Shown here: one piece after another, positions 45,229-55,175 of the stretch
Layout: every line of letters starts with the position of its first letter
Numbering within the stretch: position 1 is the stretch's first letter
Source of the DNA: Acidovorax sp.
GTDB taxonomy: Bacteria; Pseudomonadota; Gammaproteobacteria; Burkholderiales; Burkholderiaceae_C
DNA: 64,000 nt
Direction: 5' to 3'
Assembly: GCF_021287135.1 (NCBI RefSeq)
Contig: NZ_JAJTBB010000015.1
Coordinates: 1-64,000, forward strand
Position numbers and translations under genes: made by a program
Notes under the pieces: model-generated
The model's database searches: none
Told to the model about the DNA's origin: nothing
What the model saw: the letters and a program-made list of their open reading frames with translations, nothing else

Positions 45229-45987
45229 ATGAGTTGGGATTGGCAGGTGTTCTGCCAGGACACCATGGACCGGGAAGTCGTGCAAAGCTGCTTTGGCAAG
45301 GGCGGCGACGTCACGTACCTGGACTGGATGCTGTCGGCCTGGGGCTGGACGGTGTCCGTTTCGCTGCTGGCACTGGTGCTGGCGTTGGTGCTGGGGTCGG
45401 TGATCGGGACGCTGCGCACCTTGCAGGACCGGCCGTTTATCGTGCGCCTGGGCAATGCCTGGGTCGAACTGTTTCGCAATATTCCGCTGCTGGTGCAGAT
45501 CTTCCTGTGGTACCACGTGCTGCCCAGCCTGTTCCCAGTGCTCCGGGGCGTGCCAGGCTTTGCGCTGGTGGTGCTGGCGCTGGGCTTCTTCACCTCGGCG
45601 CGGATCGCCGAGCAGGTGCGCTCGGGCATCCAGGCCCTGCCGCGCGGCCAGCGGTATGCCGGCCTGGCCATGGGTTTCACCACCTTCCAGACCTACCGCT
45701 ACGTGCTGCTGCCCATGGCGTTTCGCATCATCATTCCGCCGCTGACCAGCGAGACGATGAACATCTTCAAGAACTCGTCCGTGGCGTTTGCCGTGTCGGT
45801 GGCCGAACTCACCATGTTCGCCATGCAGGCGCAGGAAGAAACCTCGCGCGGCATCGAGGTCTACCTGGCCGTGACGGCGCTGTACGTGCTGTCCGCGTTC
45901 GCCATCAACCGCATCATGGCCTTCATTGAAAAGCGTGCACGCATCCCCGGCATGGTCATCGCCGGCGCATCGGGCGGGGGGCACTGA
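45229..45987 (+). CDS. gltJ: Glutamate/aspartate ABC transporter permease (GltJ)
   Basis: 252 residues, five or so helices. The HisM-type permease signature is ELFRNIPLLVQIFLWY, and the EAA-like loop SGIQALPRGQRYAGLAMGF contacts the ATPase. Pairs with GltK. Start is an ATG behind a weak site after the attenuator. The final residues AGASGGGH are glycine-rich. Confidence 0.9.
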   Translation: MSWDWQVFCQDTMDREVVQSCFGKGGDVTYLDWMLSAWGWTVSVSLLALVLALVLGSVIGTLRTLQDRPFIVRLGNAWVELFRNIPLLVQIFLWYHVLPSLFPVLRGVPGFALVVLALGFFTSARIAEQVRSGIQALPRGQRYAGLAMGFTTFQTYRYVLLPMAFRIIIPPLTSETMNIFKNSSVAFAVSVAELTMFAMQAQEETSRGIEVYLAVTALYVLSAFAINRIMAFIEKRARIPGMVIAGASGGGH

Positions 45988-46079
45988 CATGACCTACCCC
46001 CACGCTCATCACACCGTGTATTCGCTGCCCCCCGAGGGGGCGCAGGCCTCCCTTGGGGCGGCCTGGCGGGAGGTCTGAC

Positions 46080-46745
46080 ATGAATCTCGATTTCTCCTTC
46101 TACAACTGGGACCTGATCTCCAACTTCGTGCTCAAGGGGCTGTACTTCAGCCTGCTGCTCACGGTCATCGCCACCATTGGCGGGGTGATCTTCGGTACCC
46201 TGCTGGCGCTGATGCGCCTGTCGGGCCGCAAGTGGCTGGACGTGCCAGCCACCATCTACGTCAACGGCATGCGCTCCATTCCGCTGGTGATGGTGATCCT
46301 GTGGTTCTTCCTGCTGGTGCCTGCCATCATCGGCCGCCCCATTGGCGCCGAGGTGTCGGCCATCATCACCTTCATCGCGTTCGAGGCCGCGTACTTCAGC
46401 GAGATCATGCGCGCCGGCATCCAGTCCATCCCGCGCGGCCAGGTGTATGCCGGCCAGGCGCTGGGCATGACCTACAGCCAGAACATGAAGCTGGTGGTGC
46501 TGCCCCAGGCGTTCCGCAACATGCTGCCGGTGCTGCTCACGCAGACCATCATCCTGTTCCAGGATACGTCGCTGGTTTACGCGATTGGTGCCTACGACAT
46601 GCTCAAGGGCTTTGAAGTGGCGGGCAAGAACTTTGGCCGGCCGATCGAGGCCTACCTGGCCGCGGCGGTGGTGTATTTCGTGATGTGCTATGCGCTGTCC
46701 TGGATGGTCAAGCGCCTGCACCAAAGAATCGCCATCATTCGCTGA
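46080..46745 (+). CDS. gltK: Glutamate/aspartate ABC transporter permease (GltK)
   Basis: 221 residues from ATG 46080; an earlier in-frame start would read repeat sequence. Hydrophobic segments plus the coupling loop AGIQSIPRGQVYAGQALGM and the N-terminal YVNGMRSIPLVMVILWF. It forms the channel with GltJ. The 92-bp gap after gltJ contains a GC-rich dispersed element around 46019-46075. Confidence 0.9.
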   Translation: MNLDFSFYNWDLISNFVLKGLYFSLLLTVIATIGGVIFGTLLALMRLSGRKWLDVPATIYVNGMRSIPLVMVILWFFLLVPAIIGRPIGAEVSAIITFIAFEAAYFSEIMRAGIQSIPRGQVYAGQALGMTYSQNMKLVVLPQAFRNMLPVLLTQTIILFQDTSLVYAIGAYDMLKGFEVAGKNFGRPIEAYLAAAVVYFVMCYALSWMVKRLHQRIAIIR

Positions 46746-46778
46746 GGCGGCAATAAGAGATTGGATTGAGGAAAAGAA

Positions 46779-47516
<738 letters not shown>

Positions 47517-47604
47517 GAGGCATCCCCCTGAGGCGCTGCGCGCCTCGGTGCTGGTCGCCAGAGGCGACAGCTCTTCGGGCCGTCCAAGCCTGCATGTTGG
47601 AACC

Positions 47605-47629
47605 AAAGCGCTCCTCGGAGCGCTTTTTT
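47605..47629. terminator. Terminator after gltL
   Basis: AAAGCGCTCC and GGAGCGCTTT with a 2-nt loop are followed by TTT on the + strand. Because A-tracts flank the other side only weakly, it mainly serves gltL, with some use for the convergent RpiR gene. Confidence 0.75.
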
Positions 47630-47670
47630 CATGGGCCCGCGGCGTGGGGTAGCCTGTCGAGGCCAGCAGG

Positions 47671-48591
47671 CTAACGCTTGCCGCGGCGTGCGACAGGCGC
47701 CGGTCCGTCCACGATGAGCTGCGACTCGAAATGCGTCCACAGGCCGTCGCGCCGCTTCAGGGCCTCGGAGACGGCCTCGTGGCGCAGCTGGGCCACGGCC
47801 GAGACCAGGGCGTTGCACAAGAAGAAGGCGGCGGTGTAGGAGTCGAACGGGGAGGCGTTGGAGGTGCGCACCTGCACCCGCTGGTGGGCCAGGGCGGCCA
47901 GCGGCGCGGCCGGGCTGTCGGTGATGGCCAGCACCTGCGCGCCCGCGTCGCGGAACCGCTGGGCCACCTTCACCGGGCCGCTGGCATAGCGGCGGATGCT
48001 GAAGGCCAGCAGCGTGTCCTCGGGTTGCACCCAGAGCAGCTGGTCGGTGGCGGCGATGGCGCCTGCGCCCAGCTCGTGCACGCCGGGCCGGCACATGTTC
48101 AGGTGCAGCGCCAGCCAGGCGGCCACCGGCGCGCTGTTGATCTGGGCCAGCACAAACACCCGGCCCGGGCTGTGCGCGATGCGGGTGGCCAGGGCTTCGA
48201 AGGCCGCCATGTCCAGGCCCTCGCGCGTGGCGGCAATGTTGTGCTGGTCGTGCAGCAGCGCGTCGTCCACACATTGCTGCAGGCTGCGCTGCGTGCCGAT
48301 GGTGACGCTGGCGCGCTGGCCGGCCGTCTGCAGCAGGGCGGTCACCTCCGCACGGGCTTCGCGCTGCGCTTCGGCATAGCTGGCGTAGCCCAGTTTGGCA
48401 AACAGGCGCACCACGGTGGACGCGCTGGTGCCCGTGCGGGCCGCCAGCGCCGTGGCCGACTCCAGCAGCGCGTGCGGGTAGTCCCGACCCAGGGCGTCGG
48501 CCAGGGCGCGCTCGCTGGCCGTGAGGGCGGTGCCGTGGCGGGCCAGCCGCCCGGGCAGAAGGTCGGCGGGTGTCTGCAATGGCGATTGCAT
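47671..48591 (-). CDS. MurR/RpiR-family transcriptional regulator (HTH + SIS domain)
   Basis: 306 residues. N-terminal RpiR helix-turn-helix (ALTASERALADALGRDYP, then TALAARTGTSASTVVRLFAKLGY) and a C-terminal SIS-type fold (VFVLAQINSAPVAAWLALHLN, DTLLAFSIRRYASGPVKVAQRF). Such proteins usually sense phosphosugars or metabolites of an adjacent pathway. It is divergent from the M20 peptidase/Bug gene pair at 48690-50926, which it probably controls. An imperfect dyad with TGCATTT and AAATGCG lies at about 48585-48613. Confidence 0.82.
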   Translation of the reverse strand: MQSPLQTPADLLPGRLARHGTALTASERALADALGRDYPHALLESATALAARTGTSASTVVRLFAKLGYASYAEAQREARAEVTALLQTAGQRASVTIGTQRSLQQCVDDALLHDQHNIAATREGLDMAAFEALATRIAHSPGRVFVLAQINSAPVAAWLALHLNMCRPGVHELGAGAIAATDQLLWVQPEDTLLAFSIRRYASGPVKVAQRFRDAGAQVLAITDSPAAPLAALAHQRVQVRTSNASPFDSYTAAFFLCNALVSAVAQLRHEAVSEALKRRDGLWTHFESQLIVDGPAPVARRGKR

Positions 48592-48689
48592 TTACGTCTC
48601 CATTGTGAAATGCGTATTGCAAAATGCTGCGCTGCGTGCAACACTTCTACCAACGGGCCTGCGTCCTGGCGGTGCCCACTTCGAAAGAA

Positions 48690-49862
48690 ATGCAGCATAC
48701 CGTGGAAGAAGCACAACGTCCCCCAGCGCGTGAGCGCGTTCTGGACTGGCTGGCCGGCCAGTCCCAGGCCATGCAAGAGCTGTTGCAGCAGATCGTGAAC
48801 ATCGACAGCGGCAGCCGCAACGAGGCTGGCGTGACGGCCGTGGCCGAGGCGCTGCGCGCGCGGCTCCAGGCGGCGGGCATCGCCGTGCAGTTCGAGCCCG
48901 TTCCTGGCTACGGCGTGCTGCTGCACGCCCAGGTGCCGGGTGCGGAGCCCGGGCCGCCCATCGTGCTGATGGGCCACATGGACACCGTGTACCCGGCGGG
49001 CACGGCGGCGCGCCGGCCCTTCCGCGTGGAAGACGGCCGCGCCTACGGCCCCGGCGTGGCCGACATGAAGTCCGGCCTGGTGCTGAACGTGTTCGTGGCC
49101 GAGGCGCTGGCGCGCTGCGGGGGGCTCCAGGGCCCGCTGCACCTGTTCTTCTCGTGCGATGAAGAGATCGGATCGCCCGCCACGCGCGACCGCATCATGG
49201 CCCAGGTGCGCGGCGCCAAGGCGGTGTTCAACGCCGAGCCCGGCCGCGTCAGCGGCAACCTGGTGACCAGCCGCAAGGGCTCCATGGTGGTGGCGTTCGA
49301 GGTGGAGGGCGTGGCCGCCCACGCCGGCATCAACCACGCGGCCGGTGCCAGCGCCATCGAGGCCCTGGCGCGCAAAACGCTGGCGCTGCACGCGCTGACC
49401 GACCCGGCCACTGGCGTCACGGTGAATGTGGGCGTGGTGCAGGGCGGCATCGTGCCCAACATGGTGGCGCCCCACGCCAAGGCCGAGGTGGACCTGCGCT
49501 TCACTGCCGACACCGACCCCGAGGCGCTGCTGGAGCGGGTGCGCGCCATCGTCGAGGAAGAATCCGTGCCCCGCACCCAGGGCCGCATCACCGAATCGCG
49601 CCGCACGCTGCCCATGAAGCCCACGCCCGGCGAACTGCTGGCGCTGTACCAGCGCGGCGCGCGTGCGCTGGGCTTCGAGGTGCAGGGCGAGTTCACGGGC
49701 GGCGCGGCCGACAGCGGCCTCACGGCCTCGGTGGGCGTGCCCACGCTGTGCGGCACCGGCCCCGTGGGCGGCCACGCGCACACCGAGCGCGAGTACTGCG
49801 AGTTGGCCACCTTCGTGCCCCGCGCCCAGGCCGTGGCGCTGGCCGTGCTGGACCACCCCTGA
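48690..49862 (+). CDS. M20 family metallopeptidase (carboxypeptidase G2-like)
   Basis: 390 residues from ATG 48690; an upstream ATG at 48624 lies in the regulator control region and is less likely. Di-zinc ligands are visible in GHMDTVYP, GVADMKSG, CDEEIGSPA, NAEPG and GGHAHTERE, and a lid domain lies between. Family members remove C-terminal glutamate or hydrolyse N-acyl amino acids. No signal peptide, so cytoplasmic. Followed 59 bp downstream by a tripartite-tricarboxylate binding protein, suggesting uptake and hydrolysis of one compound. Confidence 0.82.
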   Translation: MQHTVEEAQRPPARERVLDWLAGQSQAMQELLQQIVNIDSGSRNEAGVTAVAEALRARLQAAGIAVQFEPVPGYGVLLHAQVPGAEPGPPIVLMGHMDTVYPAGTAARRPFRVEDGRAYGPGVADMKSGLVLNVFVAEALARCGGLQGPLHLFFSCDEEIGSPATRDRIMAQVRGAKAVFNAEPGRVSGNLVTSRKGSMVVAFEVEGVAAHAGINHAAGASAIEALARKTLALHALTDPATGVTVNVGVVQGGIVPNMVAPHAKAEVDLRFTADTDPEALLERVRAIVEEESVPRTQGRITESRRTLPMKPTPGELLALYQRGARALGFEVQGEFTGGAADSGLTASVGVPTLCGTGPVGGHAHTEREYCELATFVPRAQAVALAVLDHP

Positions 49863-49921
49863 TCCGCGCCGTGCAGGCAAGCGCAGCTTTTTCGTGTTTT
49901 TTTGAAGAGAAGACCCCCTCC

Positions 49922-50926
49922 ATGCAATCCGAATCCTCCCGCCGTCGCCGCCACCTTTTGTCCGTCGGCGTGGCCCTGGGCCTTGCTGCCGCAGCGGCGC
50001 CGCTGGGTGCGCTGGCCGACGAGAAGTACCCCTCGCGCCCCATCACGCTCGTGGTGCCGTTCCCGCCCGGCGGGTCGGTGGACATCATGGCGCGCCAGTA
50101 TTCCGAGCCCCTCGCGCGCGTGCTGGGGGTGCCCATCGTGGTCGAGAACCGCGCCGGCGCCGGCGGCTCGGTGGGTGCGCAGTACGTGGCGCGCGCCAAG
50201 CCCGACGGCTACACGCTGGTCGTGTCGTCGCAAAGCAGCCACTTGGCCAACCCGCTCACGCAGCCCAAGATCGGCTACGACCCGGTCAAGGATTTCGAGA
50301 ACATCGCCATCCTGGGCCGCCAGCCCAATGCGCTGGTGGTGCACAGCAGCCTGCCCTTCAAGACCTTCGCCGAGTTCGTGGACTACGCCAAGAAGAACCC
50401 CGGCAAGCTCAACTACGGCAGCGGCGGCGTGGGCAGCATGGGGCAGCTCAACGTCGAGATGTTCAAGGCTGCCACGGGCGCCTACACCACGCACATCCCG
50501 TACCGCGGCGGCACGCCGCTGATCACGGCGGTGCTGGGCAACGAGGTGCAGTTCATCCTGGACAACCTTGTCATCATGCTGCCCCACATCCAGGCCGGCA
50601 AGGTGCGCGCCCTGGCCGTGGCCGCCGACCAGCGCCTGCCCCAGCTGCCCGACGTGCCCACCCTGGCCGAGGTCGGCTACCCGCAGCTCAACCTCACCTC
50701 CTGGACCGGCCTGGCCGCGCCCGTCGGCACGCCCGAGGCGGTGGTGCAGACGCTGTACAAGGCCGTGCGCCAGGTGGCCACCTCGCCCGCCATGGTGGCC
50801 AACCTCAAAGACCGCGGCGTGATCGCCCCGGAGGAGATGACCCCCGCCCAGTTCGAGAAGATGATGGCCGAGCGCATGGTGAAATTTGGCGAAGTGGTGC
50901 GCAAGGCCCACATCACGGCCGAGTGA
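49922..50926 (+). CDS. Bug/TctC family tripartite tricarboxylate binding protein
   Basis: 334 residues from ATG 49922. A twin-arginine-like or Sec leader (SSRRRRHLLSVGVALGLAAAAAPLG) precedes the Bug fold: YPSRPITLVVPFPPGGSVDIMAR, VENRAGAGGSVGAQYVARAKPDGYTL, and PYRGGTPLITAVLGNEVQF. Binds a carboxylate or amide in the periplasm; Bug proteins are abundant in Burkholderiales and often lack local TctAB partners, as here. Four consecutive Arg favour a Tat-type leader but the key twin-Arg motif is not classical. Confidence 0.88.
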   Translation: MQSESSRRRRHLLSVGVALGLAAAAAPLGALADEKYPSRPITLVVPFPPGGSVDIMARQYSEPLARVLGVPIVVENRAGAGGSVGAQYVARAKPDGYTLVVSSQSSHLANPLTQPKIGYDPVKDFENIAILGRQPNALVVHSSLPFKTFAEFVDYAKKNPGKLNYGSGGVGSMGQLNVEMFKAATGAYTTHIPYRGGTPLITAVLGNEVQFILDNLVIMLPHIQAGKVRALAVAADQRLPQLPDVPTLAEVGYPQLNLTSWTGLAAPVGTPEAVVQTLYKAVRQVATSPAMVANLKDRGVIAPEEMTPAQFEKMMAERMVKFGEVVRKAHITAE

Positions 50927-50972
50927 ACGTCCCCGGCCGTGCACCGGCCGGGTTTCTCTGCCTCGGTTTGAG

Positions 50973-51028
50973 GTCAAATTGGCTTCCAGCGCTTATCTGG
51001 CAAGCGCTGGCAGCTATCCAATTGGAAG
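50973..51028 (+). repeat. Dispersed ~60-bp repeat, copy F
   Basis: TCAAATTGGC, TCCAGCGCTTATC, CAAGCGCTGGCAGCTAT and CAATTGGAAG. The ends TCAAATTGG and CCAATTGG also pair, extending the hairpin. It lies between the Bug gene and pyrC. Confidence 0.8.
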
Positions 51029-51059
51029 TGATGCGGACGCCCTGTGACGCAATGGGACA

Positions 51060-52121
51060 ATGGCGCCCATGACCGCCGCATCCCCCACTTCCGTGAACAC
51101 CCTCACCATCACCCGCCCCGACGACTGGCACCTGCACGTGCGCGACGGCGAGCCCCTGCAGACCGTGGTGCCGCACACGGCCGCGCAGTTCGGCCGCGCG
51201 ATCATCATGCCCAACCTGCGCCCGCCCGTGACCACGGCCGAGCAGGCGCTGGCGTACAAGCAGCGCATTCTGGCCGCCGTGCCGGCCGGTGTGCAGTTCG
51301 AGCCGCTGATGACGCTGTACCTCACCGACAACCTGCCGCCCGAGGAAATCGTGCGCGCCAAGGCGGCGGGTGTGGTGGCCTGCAAGCTCTACCCTGCCGG
51401 CGCCACCACCAACAGCGACGCGGGCGTCACGGACATCCGCAAGACCTACAAAACGCTTGAAGCGATGCAGAAGGCCGGCATGCTGCTGCTGGTGCATGGC
51501 GAGGTGACCAGCAGCGACATCGACCTGTTCGACCGCGAGGCCGTGTTCATCGAGCAGCAGCTCATTCCGCTGCGCCGCGACTTCCCTGAGCTCAAGATCG
51601 TCTTCGAGCACATCACCACCAAGGATGCGGCCGACTACGTGCTGGCATCCGACCGCTTCACCGCCGCCACCCTCACGGCGCACCACCTGCTGTACAACCG
51701 CAACGCCATCTTCGTGGGCGGCGTGCGGCCGCACTACTACTGCCTGCCCGTGCTCAAGCGCGAAACGCACCGCGTGGCCCTGGTGCAGGCCGCCACCAGC
51801 GGCAGCAACAAGTTCTTCCTGGGCACCGACAGCGCGCCGCACCCTGCGCACCTGAAGGAACACGCCACCGGCTGCGCCGGCTGCTACACCGCGCACGCCG
51901 CGATGGAGATGTACGCCGAGGCCTTCGACAGCGTGGGTGCGCTCGACAAGCTCGAAGGTTTTGCCAGCTTCCACGGCGCCGATTTCTACGGCCTGCCGCG
52001 CAACACCGGCACCATCACCCTGCGCCGTGAATCCTGGACGCCGCCCGAGAGCTTTGCCTTTGGCGAGGCCAACCTCAAGCCCCTGCGCGCGGGCGAGGCG
52101 CTGCCGTGGCGGCTGGTCTAG
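51060..52121 (+). CDS. pyrC: Dihydroorotase, class II homodimeric (PyrC)
   Basis: 353 residues from ATG 51060; ATG 51069 is an equally possible start. Zinc-binding motif [10 protein letters not shown] at the N-terminus, the carboxylated Lys in [14 protein letters not shown], His in [20 protein letters not shown] and HITTKDA, and Asp in GTDSAPH. Catalyses the cyclisation of carbamoyl aspartate to dihydroorotate in pyrimidine synthesis. The downstream gene overlaps its last 16 nt. Sits away from other pyr genes. Confidence 0.95.
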   Translation: MAPMTAASPTSVNTLTITRPDDWHLHVRDGEPLQTVVPHTAAQFGRAIIMPNLRPPVTTAEQALAYKQRILAAVPAGVQFEPLMTLYLTDNLPPEEIVRAKAAGVVACKLYPAGATTNSDAGVTDIRKTYKTLEAMQKAGMLLLVHGEVTSSDIDLFDREAVFIEQQLIPLRRDFPELKIVFEHITTKDAADYVLASDRFTAATLTAHHLLYNRNAIFVGGVRPHYYCLPVLKRETHRVALVQAATSGSNKFFLGTDSAPHPAHLKEHATGCAGCYTAHAAMEMYAEAFDSVGALDKLEGFASFHGADFYGLPRNTGTITLRRESWTPPESFAFGEANLKPLRAGEALPWRLV

Positions 52122-52894
52122 CCGAGGGCGCGGACACCTCCTGCCCGTGGGGCCGCGTGGATTGGTCGGCCCCCTGGCTTGCGCCCTGGCGTGCGGTGGG
52201 CGAGCCGCTGGCACAGCAGGTGCAGCGCGGCCTGCCGGTGAGCCAGGCCCTGGGCGGCCCCCACGCCGCCGCGGCACCTGTGGGTTTTGCCCCCCAGGCC
52301 GAGCTGCCCGAAGGCATGGCCTACGAGCAGTTCATCTTCGAGGCGCGCCGTGTGCCCACGCGCGACAACCTGCACGACTTCTTCAACGGCCTGGTGTGGC
52401 GGCAGTTTCCGCAGACCAAGCGCCGCCTGAACCAGCTGCAGGCCGAGGCCATCGCGCGGGACGGCGTTGGGGCTGTGCGCGGCCCGTTGCGCGACGCCAT
52501 CACGGTGTTTGACGAAAACGGCGCCGTGCTGGCTGCGCCACCTGCCCTGTGGACCGCGCTGGCGGCGCGCCAGTGGCAGCGCCTGTTCGTGGAGCTGCGG
52601 CCGCTGTGGCGCGAGGCCCGGCTGGTGCTGTTCGGCCACGCGCTGCTCGAAAAACTGGCTTCCCCCCGAAAATCCATCGTAGCCCATGTGTATCCTGCGC
52701 CAGCAGCTATGAATTCCATAGCTGACCTTGATGCTTGGCTGGCCGGGGACGTGCAGCCAGCCGCCTGGGCCGCCAAGCCTTTCGCGCCCCTGCCGGTGCT
52801 GGGCGTGCCGGGCTGGTGGCCGGCCAACGAAGCGCCGGGCTTCTATGACGACGCCGGCGTCTTCCGGCCGCCGCGTGCGCAGGCGCTGCCCTAA
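52106..52894 (+). CDS. DUF3025 domain-containing protein
   Basis: 262 residues from a GTG at 52106, overlapping pyrC by 16 nt. The core motif [20 protein letters not shown] marks DUF3025, a family of unknown function common in beta- and gamma-proteobacteria. A short stretch near residues 188-206 ([18 protein letters not shown]) comes from a dispersed repeat, copy G, inserted in frame. Probably cotranscribed with pyrC. No enzymatic motif is apparent. Confidence 0.75.
   Translation: MAAGLAEGADTSCPWGRVDWSAPWLAPWRAVGEPLAQQVQRGLPVSQALGGPHAAAAPVGFAPQAELPEGMAYEQFIFEARRVPTRDNLHDFFNGLVWRQFPQTKRRLNQLQAEAIARDGVGAVRGPLRDAITVFDENGAVLAAPPALWTALAARQWQRLFVELRPLWREARLVLFGHALLEKLASPRKSIVAHVYPAPAAMNSIADLDAWLAGDVQPAAWAAKPFAPLPVLGVPGWWPANEAPGFYDDAGVFRPPRAQALP
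52668..52722 (+). repeat. Dispersed ~60-bp repeat, copy G, inside the DUF3025 gene
   Basis: AAAATCCATCGTAGCCC, CCAGCAGCTATGAAT and TCCATAGCT align with the family consensus from end to end, though the central hairpin has decayed. It is stop-free in the host frame. Confidence 0.65.
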
Positions 52895-53018
52895 TTCCCA
52901 ACAGCGCTTGTGTGATAAGGCCCCGCCCGGGGTTTGCACCTACCATTGCGCGATGAAATCGCGGCCTGTCGGGAGGACAGGACCGGCCCGCTGGCACTGC
53001 GGCGCAACGGCGCCCCGG

Positions 53019-53046
53019 CTTGAAGCGCGCCGTCCGGCCCCCATCT
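53019..53046 (+). promoter_or_regulatory. Sigma32 (RpoH) heat-shock promoter of htpX
   Basis: CTTGAA at 53019-53024 and CCCCATCT at 53039-53046 with 14 bp between, a close match to the CTTGAAA / CCCCATnT consensus. Transcription would start near 53053, about 41 bp before the htpX ATG. Confidence 0.8.
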
Positions 53047-53093
53047 GGACCAGCGAATACCTTTTGTTGTTGACCCCACGGAGAACTCAGTTC

Positions 53094-53972
53094 ATGAAGC
53101 GGATCCTCTTGTTTGTGATGACCAACCTGGCCGTCGTCGTCGTGCTCGGCGTGGTGGCCAGCCTGCTGGGCGTGAACCGCTACCTCACGGCCAACGGCCT
53201 GAACCTGGGCGCGCTGCTGGGCTTCGCGCTGGTGATGGGCTTTGGCGGCGCGATCATCTCGCTCTTGATCAGCAAGCCCATGGCCAAGTGGACCTCGGGC
53301 GTGCGCGTGATCGACGGCTCCGGCTCGCCCGACGAGCGCTGGATCGTCGAGACCGTGCGCAAGTTCGCTGCCGAGGCCAAGATCGGCATGCCCGAAGTCG
53401 GCATTTTTGAGGGCGACCCCAATGCCTTCGCCACAGGCGCGTTCAAGAACTCGGCCCTGGTGGCCGTGTCCACTGGCCTGCTGCAGGGCATGACGCGCGA
53501 GGAAGTCGAGGCCGTGATTGGCCACGAGGTGGCCCACATCGCCAACGGCGACATGGTGACCATGACGCTCATCCAGGGCGTGATGAACACCTTCGTGGTG
53601 TTCCTGTCGCGCGTGATCGGCTACGCGGTGGACAGCTTCCTGAGCAAGAACGACGAGAACCGCTCTGGCCCCGGCATCGGCTACTACGTGACCACCATCG
53701 TGCTGGACATCGTGCTCGGCTTCCTGGCCGCGATGATCGTCGCCTGGTTCAGCCGCCAGCGCGAGTTCCGCGCTGACGCAGGCTCCACGCAGCTCATGGG
53801 CCGCCGCCAGCCCATGATCAACGCCCTGGCCCGCCTGGGCGGCATGCACCCGGGCGAACTGCCCAAGAGCATGGCTGCCATGGGCATCGCGGGGGGCATC
53901 GGCAAGCTGTTCAGCACCCATCCGCCCATCGAAGAGCGCATTGCCGCATTGCAGAACGCGCAGCCGCAGTAA
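53094..53972 (+). CDS. htpX: Membrane zinc metalloprotease HtpX
   Basis: 292 residues. Two N-terminal hydrophobic segments, the zinc motif HEVAH in [15 protein letters not shown], a further membrane pair, and the third ligand Glu in [12 protein letters not shown]. HtpX degrades misfolded inner-membrane proteins together with FtsH. A sigma32 promoter upstream fits heat-shock control. A strong hairpin with a U-tract ends the gene. Confidence 0.95.
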   Translation: MKRILLFVMTNLAVVVVLGVVASLLGVNRYLTANGLNLGALLGFALVMGFGGAIISLLISKPMAKWTSGVRVIDGSGSPDERWIVETVRKFAAEAKIGMPEVGIFEGDPNAFATGAFKNSALVAVSTGLLQGMTREEVEAVIGHEVAHIANGDMVTMTLIQGVMNTFVVFLSRVIGYAVDSFLSKNDENRSGPGIGYYVTTIVLDIVLGFLAAMIVAWFSRQREFRADAGSTQLMGRRQPMINALARLGGMHPGELPKSMAAMGIAGGIGKLFSTHPPIEERIAALQNAQPQ

Positions 53973-54026
53973 CACCGGCCGCGGCGCGGCTTGCCGCTCC
54001 CTGGTCTTGGGCCGTTAGGCCGTTAG

Positions 54027-54064
54027 GCCGCCACAGTCCGGCACTGTGGCGGCCTTTGTTTTTT
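54027..54064 (+). terminator. Terminator after htpX
   Basis: GCCGCCACAGT and its exact 11-bp complement around the loop CCGGC are followed by CTTTGTTTTTT. The stop codon of the convergent dehydrogenase gene lies in the T-tract. Just before it, GCCGTTAG is repeated in tandem. Confidence 0.9.
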
Positions 54065-55103
54065 AGAACTCCGTCACCACCGTGGCCCCGGCCACCGCAA
54101 AGCGGTCCATGTTCATCAATGCGTCGATGGACTGGGCCAGGCTGATCCTTTCGCCGATGAGCTTTTCGGGCGCGAGCTTGCCCGACTCCATCATCGCCAG
54201 CATGGCGCCGTAGCGGTGCGCCTGCATGCCGTGGCTGCCCAGGATCTCCAGCTCGTGCGCGATCACGCGGCTCATGGGGACGGCGGGCGCCGTGTGCTCG
54301 CCCAGCATCAGCCCCACCTGGATGTGCTTGCCGCGCTTTCTCAGGTTGGCGATGGAGTTGAAGCAGGTGGTGGGGTGGCCCAGCGCGTCCAGCGACACAT
54401 GGGCGCCGCCGCGCGTGATGTCGCGCACGGCCTCCACCACGTCGGCCACGCGCGTGGCGTTCACCGTGGCTGCGGCGCCCATGGCGCGCGCCAGGGCCAG
54501 CTTGTCGTCGGCAATGTCCACGGCCACCACGTTGGCGCCCAGCGCGTGGGCGATCATGATCGCCGACAGGCCCACGCCGCCGCAGCCGTGCACGGCCACC
54601 CATTGCCCGGCCGAGGTCTTGCCCTGGTCCACCACGGCGCGGAACGACGTGGCAAACCGGCAGCCCAGGCTGGCTGCGGTGGCAAAGTCCAGTTCCTCTG
54701 GCAGAGCAACCAAGTTGAGGTCGGCCTGGTCGATGGCCACGTACTCGGCAAACGAGCCCCAGTGCGTGAAGCCGGGCTGGAACTGGTGGTCGCACACCTG
54801 CTGGTGGCCCGCATGGCACTCTGGGCAGTGCCCGCAGGCCGCCACGAACGGCACCGTCACTCGGTCGCCGCGCTTGTACTTCTGCACCTGGCTGCCCACG
54901 GCCTGCACCACGCCTGCGAACTCGTGGCCCGGCACGTGCGGCAGCTGAATGTCCGCATCGTGCCCCACCCAGCCGTGCCAGTCGCTGCGGCACACGCCCG
55001 TGGCCATCACCTGGATGACCACGCCGTGGGCCGTGGGCGTGGGGTCGGGCACCTGGGTCAGGCGGGGCGGGGCGTTGAACTGTTCGTAGAGGACGGCTTT
55101 CAT
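54063..55103 (-). CDS. Zinc-dependent alcohol dehydrogenase (MDR family)
   Basis: 346 residues. Catalytic zinc ligands Cys38 and His60-Glu61 (GHEFAG) and structural zinc Cys90, 93, 96, 104 ([15 protein letters not shown]). The NAD motif is [11 protein letters not shown]. Resembles AdhA-type bacterial alcohol dehydrogenases with broad specificity for primary alcohols/aldehydes. Upstream an AraC gene follows on the same strand; no clear operon. Confidence 0.88.
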   Translation of the reverse strand: MKAVLYEQFNAPPRLTQVPDPTPTAHGVVIQVMATGVCRSDWHGWVGHDADIQLPHVPGHEFAGVVQAVGSQVQKYKRGDRVTVPFVAACGHCPECHAGHQQVCDHQFQPGFTHWGSFAEYVAIDQADLNLVALPEELDFATAASLGCRFATSFRAVVDQGKTSAGQWVAVHGCGGVGLSAIMIAHALGANVVAVDIADDKLALARAMGAAATVNATRVADVVEAVRDITRGGAHVSLDALGHPTTCFNSIANLRKRGKHIQVGLMLGEHTAPAVPMSRVIAHELEILGSHGMQAHRYGAMLAMMESGKLAPEKLIGERISLAQSIDALMNMDRFAVAGATVVTEF

Positions 55104-55175
55104 GGTTCGAGGGGGATGTGAATGAATCCTCCAGTCTATGGTTTTGAGGTGAAGCAGACGGGCCGCTGACGGCGG

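Noticed and set aside
48585-48613. Operator dyad of the RpiR regulator
   Set aside because: TGCATTT/AAATGCG half-sites are imperfect and overlap the start codon; kept only as a remark in the regulator entry.
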